DNA from: Acanthornis magna
Lineage: Eukaryota; Chordata; Aves; Passeriformes; Acanthizidae
Length of the DNA: 64,000 bases
NCBI GenBank assembly: GCA_036785705.1
Contig: JAWUZG010000070.1
Coordinates: 4,041,001 to 4,105,000, forward strand
Reading direction: 5' to 3'
The position numbers and the translations under genes are program-made. Below the pieces are notes generated by a model. The model had not been told where the DNA came from and did no database searches. It worked only from the letters and a program-made list of their open reading frames with translations. This document shows positions 33,318 to 45,218 of the stretch, piece by piece; position 1 is the stretch's first letter; every line of letters begins with the position of its first letter.

Positions 33318-36300
33318 GGCTGGGAAGCTGGGAAGCAGGGCAGATGTTGGGATGGCAGAGAGCTGGGAAGCAGGGCAGATGTTGGGATGGCAGAGCTGGG
33401 AAGCAGGGCAGATGTTGGGATGGCAGAGCTGGGAAGCAGTGCAGATGTTGGGATGGCAGAGCTGGGAAGCAGAGCAGATGTTGGGATGGCAGAGCTGGGA
33501 AGCAGGGCAGATGTTGGGATGGCAGAGTTGGGAAGCAGTGCAGATGTTGGGATGGCAGAGCTGGGAAGCAGTGCAGATGTTGGGATGGCAGAGCTGGGAA
33601 GCAGTGCAGATTTTGGGATGGCAGAGCTGGGAAGCAGTGCAGATGTTGGGATGGCAGAGCTGGGAAGCAGGGCAGATGTTGGGATGGCAGAGCTGGGAAG
33701 CAGGGCAGATGTTGGGATGGCAGAGCTGGGACACAGTGCAGATGTTGGGATGGCAGAGCTGGGAAGCAGAGCAGATGTTGGGATGGCAGAGCTGGGAAGC
33801 AGTGCAGATGGGATGGCAGAGCTGGGAAGCAGTGCAGATGTTGGGATGGCAGAGCTGGGAAGCAGTGCAGATGTTGGGATGGCAGAGCTGGGAAGCAGGG
33901 CAGATGTTGGGATGGCAGAGCTGGGAAGCAGGGCAGATGTTGGGATGGCAGAGAGCTGGGAAGCAGGGCAGATGTTGGGATGGCAGAGCTGGGAAGCAGG
34001 GCAGATGTTGGGATGGCAGAGCTGGGAAGCAGGGCAGATGTTGGGATGGCAGAGAGCTGGGAAGCAGTGCAGATGTTGGGATTGGCAGAGAGCTGGGAAG
34101 CAGGGCAGATGTTGGGATGGCAGAGCTGGGAAGCAGGGCAGATGTTGGGATGGCAGAGCTGGGACACAGTGCAGATGTTGGGATGGCAGAGCTGGGAAGC
34201 AGGGCAGATGTTGGGATGCCAGAGAGCTGGGAAGCAGAGCAGATGTTGGGATGGCAGAGCTGGGAAGCAGGGCAGATGTTGGGATGGCAGAGAACAGGGA
34301 AGCAGGGCAGATGTTGGGATGGCAGAGCTGGGAAGCAGGGCAGATGTTGGGATGGCAGAGCTGGGAAGCAGGGCAGATGTTGGGATGGCAGAGCTGGGAA
34401 GCAGGGCAGATGTTGGGATGGCAGAGAGCTGGGACACAGGGCAGATGTTGGGATGGCAGAGCTGGGAAGCAGAGCAGATGTTGGGATGGCAGAGCTGGGA
34501 AGCAGGGCAGATGTTGGGATGGCAGAGCTGGGAAGCAGAGCAGATGTTGGGATGGCAGAGCTGGGAAGCAGTGCAGATGTTGGGATGGAAGAGCTGGGAA
34601 GCCGTGCAGATGTTGGGATGGCAGAGCTGGGAAGCAGGGCAGATGTTGAGATGGCAGAGAGCTGGGAAGCAGTGCAGATGTTGGGATTGGCAGAGAGCTG
34701 GGAAGCAGGGCAGATGTTGGGATGGCAGAGCTGGGAAGCAGAGCAGATGTTGGGATGGCAGAGCTGGGAAGCAGTGCAGATGTTGGGATGGCAGAGCTGG
34801 GAAGCAGGGCAGATGTTGGGATGGCAGAGCTGGGAAGCAGGGCAGATGTTGGGATGGCAGAGCTGGGAAGCAGGGCAGATGTTGGGATGGCAGAGCTGGG
34901 AAGCAGAGCAGATGTTGGGATGGCAGAGCTGGGAAGCAGGGCAGATGTTGGGATGGCAGAGCTGGGAAGCAGGGCAGATGTTGGGATGGCAGAGAGCTGG
35001 GACACAGTGCAGATGTTGGGATGGCAGAGCTGGGAAGCAGGGCAGATGTTGGGATGGCAGAGCTGGGACACAGGGCAGATGTTGGGATGGCAGAGCTGGG
35101 AAGCAGGGCAGATGTTGGGATGGCAGAGCTGGGAAGCAGTGCAGATGTTGGGATGGCAGAGCTGGGAAGCAGGGCAGATGTTGGGATGGCAGAGCTGGGA
35201 AGCAGGGCAGATGTTGGGATGGCAGAGCTGGGAAGCAGTGCAGATGTTGGGATGGCAGAGAGCTGGGAAGCAGGGCAGATGTTGGGATGGCAGAGAGCTG
35301 GGAAGCAGGGCAGATGTTGGGATGGCAGAGCTGGGAAGCAGGGCAGATGTTGGGATGGCAGAGCTGGAAAGCAGGGCAGATGTTGGGATGGCAGAGCTGG
35401 GAAGCAGGGCAGATGTTGGGATGGCAGAGCTGGGAAGCAGTGCAGATATTGGGATGGCAAAGGTGGGAAGCAGGGCAGATGTTGGGATGGCAGAGAGCTG
35501 GGACACAGCGCAGATGTTGGGATGGCAGAGCTGGGAAGCAGGGCAGATGTTGGGATGGCAGAGCTGGGAAGCAGGGCAGATGTTGGGATGGCAGAGGTGG
35601 GAAGCAGGGCAGATGTTGGGATGGCAGAGAGCTGGAAAGCAGGGCAGATGTTGGGATGGCAGAGCTGGGAAGCAGTGCAGGTGTTGGGATGGCAGAGCTG
35701 GGAAGCAGGGCAGATGTTGGGATGGCAGAGCTGGGAAGCAGGGCAGATGTTGGGATGGCAGAGAGCTGGGAAGCAGGGCAGATGTTGGGATGGCACAGAG
35801 CTGGGAAGCAGGGCAGATGTTGGGATGGCAGAGAGCTGGGAAGCAGGGCAGATGTTGGGATGGCAGAGAGCTGGGAAGCAGGGCAGATGTTGGGATGGCA
35901 GAGCTGGGAAGCAGGGCAGATGTTGGGATGGCAGAGCTGGAAAGCAGGGCAGATGTTGGGATGGCAGAGCTGGGAAGCAGGGCAGATGTTGGGATGGCAG
36001 AGCTGGGAAGCAGTGCAGATGGGATGGCAGAGCTGGGAAGCAGTGCAGATGTTGGGATGGCAGAGCTGGGAAGCAGGGCAGATGGGATGGCAGAGCTGGG
36101 AAGCAGGGCAGATGTTGGGATGGCAGAGCTGGGAAGCAGTGCAGATATTGGGATGGCAGAGGTGGGAAGCAGGGCAGATGTTGGGATGGCAGAGAGCTGG
36201 GACACAGTGCAGATGTTGGGATGGCAGAGCTGGGAAGCAGGGCAGATGTTGGGATGGCAGAGCTGGGAAGCAGGGCAGATGTTGGGATGGCAGAGGTGGG

Positions 36301-36575
36301 AAGCAGGGCAGATGTTGGGATGGCAGAGAGCTGGAAAGCAGGGCAGATGTTGGGATGGCAGAGCTGGGAAGCAGTGCAGGTGTTGGGATGGCAGAGCTGG
36401 GAAGCAGGGCAGATGTTGGGATGGCAGAGCTGGGAAGCAGGGCAGATGTTGGGATGGCAGAGAGCTGGGAAGCAGGGCAGATGTTGGGATGGCACAGAGC
36501 TGGGAAGCAGTGCAGATGTTGGGATGGCAGAGAGCTGGGAAGCAGGGCAGATGTTGGGATGGCAGAGAGCAGGAG
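33318..36575. repeat. 33-bp minisatellite, about 97 units, with higher-order repeats
   Basis: The basic unit joins CTGGGAAGCAGGGCAGATG to TTGGGATGGCAGAG (33 bp). Variants include a 35-bp form with an extra AG (GCAGAGAGCTGG), a 36-bp form (GGGATTGGCAGAG), a 30-bp form lacking TTG (GCAGATGGGATGG), GGGACACAG for GGGAAGCAG, and GTGCAG for GGGCAG. Rare variants recur at fixed distances: ATTGG at 34081 and 34686 (605 bp); GCAGATATT at 35442 and 36141; CAGGTGTTGG near 35680 and 36379 (699 bp). Because 33 is divisible by three and the unit lacks stops, open frames over 1000 codons appear in several frames of both strands. None is credible as a gene. Confidence 0.97.
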
Positions 36576-39500
36576 CCCAGAGGAGGATGAGGTACAGGTG
36601 CTACACAAACAGGCTGGCAATATCCAACACAAACCCCAAAACCGCGAGAGCAGTAAGAAAAATGGATTTGAAGGGAAGAAAAATGAAGCCTGGTGTTCCA
36701 AAAGGAACAAATCCCACTCGCTGATGCCCCATCCTATTAAGATTTCTCTCTGTGGCCCAGTTCAGCACTGTGCTCTATTTGATGCCAGGGCTGTTGCGGG
36801 TCCTCCCTGGAGTCATTAAGCCATGGGACGTGCGCAGGCCGAGGCAGCCCAATTAATGATGGTGTTTAATGGGCGCCTTTTAAAACATCCCCACCTCACT
36901 GAGTGCAGCAGTGCCCTGATAAACAATAAACCTGCCCAGGGGTGAACATTCCTGCAGGCCCAAGCCACAACACGTGGCCATTGCATCTCCAGCCTTCAAT
37001 AGCCCCTGGGGAGCAGGTGAGAATTCCTCTTTCTGTCTGGGAAATGTTCTCTCCTGGAATGGAAAAGCAGCATTTCCTTGCCCACCATCACTGACCATCA
37101 CAGCCCTGCCCCTCTGTTTGTCAGCACTGACAATGGCACAGGAAGGAGCAGAAAAGAGGACGGAAGGTGCTCCACCAGTGTGGTGCCCACAGCTCCTGAA
37201 CTGCCTCCAGTCCTTCTCAGGAAAATTATGGGATCTAAATGTCAGTGCCTGATGCAGCCTGGTCCAACTTCCTGGGACTGGAGCACACTGAGCAAAATAA
37301 GGAAAATTGCTGCAGTGTGAGGGTTGCCAGGCTAAAACCAGCAGGAATGAAAGAACTCAATGAAATTGAAAAATTACATATTTAACAAGTAGCTGGATGG
37401 TAATAATTGTTTTAGGCCAGCACTGAATTCTGTCTGAGGCCATTAAGTACATGAGTCAAGCTGCTGATCTGAGTGGGAGTGAGGGCTTTGCAAACCACAG
37501 ACAGGACAAAAAGGATCCCTCCCATCAGCAGCTTGTTCAGTGCCCTTGCAAGGTGTTTGCACAGCAAATCCACTGCAGAACAAGGCTGAAGGCAGCAGGA
37601 ACCACCCAGCTTTTCCAGGGAGCCTCCTCTCTTTTCTGTGCCATGGGGCAGGAGGCAACACTGCTTTATGTTAAAGGATGAAAAGGAGCAACCCAAGGAC
37701 AGGGAGCCGCAGAAACACAAGGAAACCCACACTTCCCAAGGCAAACTTGCCTTGTTTTCACCCTTCAGGATAAAAGGGCAGCTCTGTGTGCTTCATCCCC
37801 ATCAGAAGGGCCAACCCTTGCTCTGCTAAACAGGATCCAGGCAGTATTGATTCTACTCTGAGAATAACACAGCTGAACATCAGATGGGGGACACACATCC
37901 CAGAACAAGGAGCAATAATGAAGCTGGGATAGCAGAGCTGAGCCCTAAGCCAGGTTCGATGCCTACCATGGAGTCTCCAGGGTTTATGAGCTCAGAGCTC
38001 TCCATTATCTGACAGAAGAGCTCACAGAAAGCCCCAGAGCTGAAGGAGCCATGGAGGTACCTCAGCCCCAGGTGGATGCACTGCCAGGCTGCTCATGCCT
38101 GGGGCACTTTGCTGCCAGAGAGGAGTTTGGGGTGGGCTCCAACACTTCCTGCCGCTGCCAGCCCCACAGCAAGAGCATCCCTGCATCCCACCAATGCCCA
38201 GCCTGCTTTTCAGAGAAGATTCTGGAATTAAACAGCATGGTGAGGACAGTGACCAAGCTGCCTGGGACTGTGCCTGCCCACACTGTGTCACACCCAGCTC
38301 TGGCTCTCATCAGGACCAGTCACTGCCCAAAGGATGGCAGCAGTGGCAGCCCTGCTTTGGGCTGTGTCCCTCTGCTGCTCAGCTATTGGTACAGCTTTAA
38401 TTTTGACCACCCCTACGTATCTCCCATTCATCCCTTTTTGAAGGGGTAAAAAGTTCTAATGCATTTAGTCTTTGCTCCCACAGAAGTTTAGTGTACTTTT
38501 GGGTACCCTTGTCACACCTCTCTACGCCTTCTTTCCTCAGAATGGTAAAGCTGGAAGATCAGAACTGAACACAGAGCTCACTATATCATTTAGCAGCACC
38601 AGATTTGTCTCTTGGTTTCTCACTCTTCTGCCTCCTTCAGGCAGGTGAGGAGACTTTAAGTGGTGTAAATGATCACATACATGTCTCCAAAGTACTTATT
38701 TCTGCTGAAGCCTAAACCCATGTATTTTAGATAAGATCCCACATTACACTCTCTCCTTGCTAGAGGAACCATTAGGAACCCATCTGCGCAGTGAATTCCA
38801 CCATGGACAGCTCTGTGCTGTAAAGCCCTGGGAGCTGCACTCCTGGTTGGCACCGATGTGTTTGTCTGCTCTCTGCAGGCTGTGCCCCACTCAAGGTGAC
38901 TCTCACAGGTTCCTGTGTGCAGAAATATCGCACTGCCCACCCACCTCAGGATGTGCACAATGCCTTGCTCAGCCAAAGCACAGCACGAGGCCAGACATTC
39001 CACGAATTCCTGACACCCAGGGACACTCCTGTTCTTCTCAGCGCTGGGAGAGCTCAGCTGGGCAGTGCTCCTGACAGGGAGCATTGCTCAGCTGCTCTCA
39101 GAAGGGGCTTAGGTGCTTCCCCAGCCACTGGAATGTCTTTCTCCACAAAACACATCAGCCACAGTGTTCTTCCATGTTCTCCTGGCTTCATTCAGTAGTT
39201 GAAGCCAAGGCCTTGGTGCTGCTCACAATGAGGCCAATGAATATTTTGCCCCTGGATCGGGAGAAGATAGAGCCCTATTTCCTGTACTTTTCTCTAAAGG
39301 TGAATCAAACCAATGCTTTTCCTGGAACACACATAATCCCTTTCCCATAGCTCCACGGGAAGCTCCCCATGGATCACTCCCTGTGCAAGGCACTCGGGAG
39401 GCTCTGCAGCTCCAGCCTGTCCACACTGCTGTGTCCTGCTCTGCTCGGGGAATTCCCAGGAATGTCTCTGTGCCCCTCCACTGCCAAGTGCACTGCCATG

Positions 39501-40302
39501 GCAGGCTTGGGAGGATATCCCTGCCTGGGATTTAACTGCCTCTCGTATTCGAGGTTTCCTGGTTCTTCCTTTTTGCTGACCCATGATCACTCAGTATGTG
39601 CAAAAAACAAAAAAAATACTGTGTTGCTCAATGCAGCTTGACACCACCCAGTGACCTTGTGTTAGCAAAGCTCAGTCTTTGCAAGTACATCCCTCAGTAA
39701 CACTGTAGACAAATCATAGCAAATATAGAGCAGCTTTGAGCTCTGAAGTCATCATAATCCACAGTTATAATTACGTGAAATGAATAAATGAAGGCGGATT
39801 AAGTGGTGATCTCTGGCCAGGTGCCAGAGAGTGGCACCAACAGTTACCAAAAGGGATCAGGAATGAGGCTGAGGAAAATACTGGGCACCTTAATTTCTGT
39901 TCCTTGTGGTTTTATGCTGCAGATGATTATCATTATTTTTCATTTACCAACATGCTGATGAGTGCCTCCAAACTGCACATGGAATTTCCAGCAGGATTTC
40001 CTGGTGCAGCTTTGCTCTCTGTCCCATGCTCAGGGCTCCACTGGATCCACTGAGAGGCTGGAAAGGAAGGAGGAGGCCCTGGAGCTTCCTTCTGCTGAAG
40101 GAGCCTGGAGGTCCAGGAGAGACTTTGAAATGGTGAATAGAGAGGGAAAAGGGACTCTGTTAGGGCACTCTATGGGATGTACATGCTGCAGTTGGGGTCA
40201 GGCAAGAAAAGGCCAGAGTTCTTCAGAAATCATAACAGCATAACAAATAAATAAATCTCCTGATAGTGCAGAAAGAAATAGACCTTGAACACATCATGGT
40301 TT

Positions 40303-40395
40303 AACCCCAGCCAGCAACTAAGCCTCACAAGCGTCTCATTCATTCCCCCTCAGTGGGAAGGGGGAAAGAATTAGAAAAGTAAAAGTGAGTGCATT
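40303..40395 (+). mobile_element. Short LTR fragment, same family as 12462-12680
   Basis: CATCATGGTTTAACCCCAG is followed by CCAGCAACTAAGC, CCCCCTCAGTGGGAAGGGGG and AGAAAAGTAAAAGTGAG, matching the first 100 bp of the songbird LTR. The rest of the element is missing. A broken, solo copy without viral genes. Confidence 0.7.
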
Positions 40396-43210
40396 GCTCA
40401 GCAATAATGAAATCACCCCTGAATTATCAACACTGTTTTCAGCACAGATCCAAACCACAGCCCTGTGCCAGCTACTGTGAAGAAAGTGAACTCTTTCCCA
40501 GCCAAAACCAGCACACAAATCAAATGCATCTTCACTCAAAATAGCAGATTTGGTGTGTCCAGACCAAGTATTTTGACTTTAGGTTGACTTACAGAAAAAT
40601 ATGACCCAAGAAATCCCTGGCTTCACAAATATCCTTTCCCTCACCTCCCTATGAAGGGCAATGTATTGGATGTGAATTTAGCTACAGATATTTCAGTTGT
40701 TAAGATTTTAGCTCCTACTACAGCTCTTGCTGTAATGCTAACTTTAGCATAATACTTCAGCTTCAATAAATTTGTAGAACACAGAAAGTCTTCTTAACAC
40801 AAGGTTTACTATGAGGAATGACTCTTGGATTTTCTGTACACTTTGCAAATCCTTGTCAAAAGTCAAATTGTCTGATGAAATGTGTGTTCCTGCCCGAAAT
40901 GTCCACATGGAGTGGTAGGGAGAAATCAATTAGTACACCACACGTAGTGCTGGATACGCGAAACACACTGGAATAATTACATACAAAGAACAAGAAAATG
41001 TGGACAACACCTACAAGTTACTGCAAGCATCAGAAATATTGCTAGATTTTCAGGATCTCCCCATGAAGGATGTGCACGCATCCCAGGAGGGTTTTCCATC
41101 TCTGGGTCACTGACTGCAGCTGAACAAGGACCAGCCGTCCCAGTATTCTACCTCTCCTAGTTTCTTCTGTGCCTTTAAACCACGAACACAGTGTCAAAAA
41201 TGTCACATAGTTGATAAATCCGAGGGGTGATGTGGTGATGGTGTTAATTTTTCTGTGGATTCAGCTCCTAGGCTGTAAAGCACACCCTGGTTGTGCTTCA
41301 CAGTTTATCTCCAGAAGCCAATCAGCCCTTCCTGATAAACAAAACAAATAAAAACCTGAGACATTCCACAATCTTTGTCTTTCTCACAAACCCCTCGATT
41401 TCTCACTTTTATCCACAATTTCCCCCTCATTTTCCAGCTTATGTAGCCTGGATTCAAATCCTCTTCCAGGAAACATGAATAAATGAGTAACAGCTATTTC
41501 AGAATAAACATTGACTGTCATGTCTCTTCAAAGACTTTTCTGATTTTCTGCCCCATCCTGCACCATGCCACCAACACCTGCAGAATTCCTTGCAGACCTT
41601 CCAAGCTGTGATCCTTACCTATCCTCTCCAGCCACTATCACATTTAACTGCTGTGGTCCCACCCCCAAAAGGAATGGCAGCAGCTCTGGTGACACATCTT
41701 GCCGTTTTGGTACACACGGCCACGCTGCAGAGGAGTAATTCACAAGGATGAAAATATCCTCTATTGTAAATGCCAAAGATGCATCAGCCTGGGCTGCTTT
41801 CCGCTTTGCATTGCCCAGGGAAGCGCTTGCAAAAAAGATGAGGCGACTGTGAGCCACGGCCCTTGTTTCTGGTGCTGAGGGGCCGCCCACCCTTCACAGG
41901 TACAGTCCCTGTCTGTTCACTCACTGCCAGAGCCAGCCCAGATTGCTCCTGGTTTATAGCCCTGCCTGCAAGGCCAGCCCAAGGAAACGCCTTTCCCACT
42001 CTCCTCCTGGAACAGACACCAGCTGGCACCCACGGCAAAGTACACAGCCATGCCTCCTACTTGCCACTCCTGAAATGCCACATCTTTATGTAAGAGAGGA
42101 AAAACCACCCACCTCATCCCCCAGAATGTTACATCTAGACATCTTTCAAACACAGCAAAACCATGTGCATCTTCCTCTGAGAAGTTCATGGCTATTACTG
42201 TTGAAAAATACTTCCTAATTTTCCAGCTTTTATGTCCACAAGAATTTAGTGGGGTAGGAGGAGCTACTCTCCCTTTTTTGTCCCATCTCTGTGCACTGTG
42301 CACGAGGCCTTCTCACCTTCTCAGCCAGCTTGCTGATCCTGGAAATGTCCCTGCTGCTGCCCTCTTGGCACAGCTGCTATTTTGCAACTAAACCAGTTCA
42401 GGATTGCCTTTAATCATAATACCATAAAGTGGCTTAAAACCACAATTTATCCTGGATTAATCATCATGAACTACCTGAGAACAGTAACTGCCATGTTTTT
42501 TAATGACATAATTCTCTTTGAATTTGGTTAACTGCACTTTTCTGAATTGAAAAACACACTTCCTTATCATCCTTGCCAGTGCCTCCCAATATTTAAGTGC
42601 CTGAAAAATAAGTTACCTAAACTTAAGTAACTTCAACCTACTTACATACTAACTCGCTTTCACAATAAATATATTCTCTAAAATACTCTAACACTGATAT
42701 AATTTCATGTGGAATTTTCCTGTCATTCCCTTCAGGCAGCAGGGGGTCTGTTACAGAGTGCAGTAAAGCCAGTCCCAGTTGTTCTGTGCTGTACCTCCTG
42801 CTTTCCCAGGAATCAAATCATCTGTCTTGATTTGCTTTCTGGACCCAAGCAGGTTTTGGTGGGATAGTATTTATTTTACTTAAACAGTGAGCAAACACAG
42901 TTCAGAAATGAAAGTATCTCAAATTATTCACAAATTATTCTCAGAGTGTCACTGTAAAAGGAGCTCAATGATGAATGAGAACATGGCCATTCCCAGTTCC
43001 TTGTACGTGGTACCCACAAACACATTACAAATTGGCATTACAAAATCCCGACCATCAGTAGGATCTAATGATTCCCAGTGAGTTTCTCTGCCCAGAAATC
43101 TTAAAATCAGTTACTTTAAGAACAAACAAGTGTGAGTTATGTGTTAGTAACACAGATATTGCTCATGACTTTTTAAAACACACAACCCCCCTCCCCAGCC
43201 AACAAGAAGA

Positions 43211-43268
43211 AACCCCAAACCAACAAACAAAAACCAACCAACAAACAAACCCAAACCCAAAACCCCCC
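43211..43268. repeat. A/C-only simple-sequence tract
   Basis: A 58-bp run with no G or T, built from CAAA, CCAA and CCCAAA motifs. Confidence 0.85.
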
Positions 43269-45199
43269 TGTCAGTAAGGCAGTTCTGAGCTGCCTTGTTC
43301 CAGCTGATTAAAAGAGCCAGGCCCAGGTGACACATTAATATCCAGGTTTTCTGCTTGATGCCATAATTGTCATAAAAGGCTGTCAAAGGAAACAGGGTTT
43401 TTGTTGCATTTGCCATAAAGATATTTCTGAACCGGTATTTAACTATATTTTATTTGAGCCAGACCAGCAGAGATCCTGCATGTCTCTCTAACCTGGAATT
43501 GTGTTTAAATTTGGGCTGCTCATACAAATCTAAACCCAGATAAGTGTCAGGAAAGTCAAAATCCATCAGAATTTCAGCTTTAGTTTGGAACAGAAGCAGC
43601 AAGGGCCCTGCCTTCCATCTAACTACAGTTTCAGAGTTTCAGCACTTGCTAAGTATTTTACTTGGGATGCACCTAAACAATCTGAAGCCTCAAATAACAC
43701 CATTACCTGGGCAATAAAATGGAATTTTTGTAGATTGTTTAGGATCTCCAGAGAATATATCACAGGGGGAGGGAGGGTGAAGCCTCGTGAATGGAAATAC
43801 AAAGTGAAATTGGAATTGAGGCATTTTGGGAACATTGCTGTGCTGAACGGCAGTTCAAAGAACCCTCACTAAGGGATGGATAAAAGCTCCAATACAGCTT
43901 TATTTTAGGCTTGGCTGCACAAAGAAGTGTGTGCTAATAAACTGAATCATCAAAAATAAATCGTTTCCATGTTCATTTCTTTAGAATTAATATCTAACCA
44001 CGGTTTCATCACATTCATTTAAGCTTGTGTTCTGCTGTTGCACAAGGACAACAGGTTTTGAGGAACTGTATTCTCTTTGTAGAATTGGGTTACTTGCTTT
44101 TCTACAGGGAAAATGTTAGGTTTTTTTCTTTCCCAGAACAGCAGTTATCCACAACGATGGTTTTTAATTAGGGACAACTTCATGTACAGTGTTCAGTATT
44201 TAAGCTGCAGGGGAAAAATTCTGAAAGGGCACCAAGGAATCCAGGCTTGGCTTCTAATAGTGCCATTAGCTGAAATACTGAAGGACATCGCTGATTTGCC
44301 TTATAATGAATTAAAATTTATCAACCTTGACCTTTGTTGACCAAGGACAGCTATAAGCACCTTTTTGTTAGAATTTCATAGCATATTAAACAAGAGAAAG
44401 CTATTAAATATGCTTTCTTAAAAACTAACACAAAAGTAAAAATACCAAGATTTTACAACGGTTTTACCAGAAAGGAAAAGCCCAAGTTCCTTTCCCCTCT
44501 CCCATTAAGGAATTAAAATGTTTAAGTCCTATCTTCAGATTAAAGCTTGCTATTTCTGTTTCAGACTGTAAATTTACAGTATTAGCGATTCAAATATGAC
44601 TGCTTTTCCCTGCTATGTATTTTAATTTTTTTAAAAGTTACCTCTCTTCACAAACGCTATGACTTCACAGCCCCACACTCTGATGCATACAACAACATTC
44701 TCACTGATTACACAGATCATCCCTTGCTGCAAAAAGCAGGTTTTTGGAATTACCACCTTCTGAAATCGGTGGCAGTAGAACCTTTGGACAGGGACATTGT
44801 TTGCTAAATACAATTGTTTATTTTTCAGTGACAAGAGGTGACAGTTCCAGCATATCTCATGGAGCCTGATCCGGTGATAATTTCACCTGTCACATCAAAC
44901 GAAACGTCCACCAGCAAGGACACAGTTTAAAGCTTGCACAGCACTACAGTCAATTCTCTACCCAGGTCTGACTTGCACTCGAAAGCCCTTCTCCTTCTCA
45001 CTTCCACATGCTGTGGAGAAGGACGTTTACTGAGCACATGCCATGGTCTAATTCCAGTGCTTCTCTTTGGAAGGATAGAAGCAGATACACAAAGTTGACT
45101 ATGTCGCCTTCAGAGGCAAGCCAATGCCCTACCACATCCTCACTAAAATACTGATTTAAAAGGTCAGAAGCAGCCTCTTTTTCTTGGGGTTCTGCTTCC

Positions 45200-45218
45200 T
45201 TTTTTTTTTTTTTTTTTT
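45200..45218. repeat. Poly(T) tract
   Basis: A run of 18-19 T in intergenic DNA. Confidence 0.85.

Noticed and set aside
33130..36495. A 1100-residue repeat protein on the - strand, and similar frames on both strands
   Set aside because: Equally long frames exist in other frames and strands because of the stop-free 33-bp unit; there is no unique start, splice pattern or non-repeat domain.
33318..36575. CRISPR-like or regulatory spacer array
   Set aside because: The units are directly adjacent without unique spacers, and the genome is vertebrate; this is a minisatellite.
37951..37962. GGTTCGATGCC, resembling a tRNA B box
   Set aside because: No matching A box, acceptor stem or cloverleaf could be drawn around it.
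38051..38449. A 132-codon + strand frame rich in Cys, Ser and Pro
   Set aside because: Overlapping frames on both strands, no domain, no splice context, no signal peptide.
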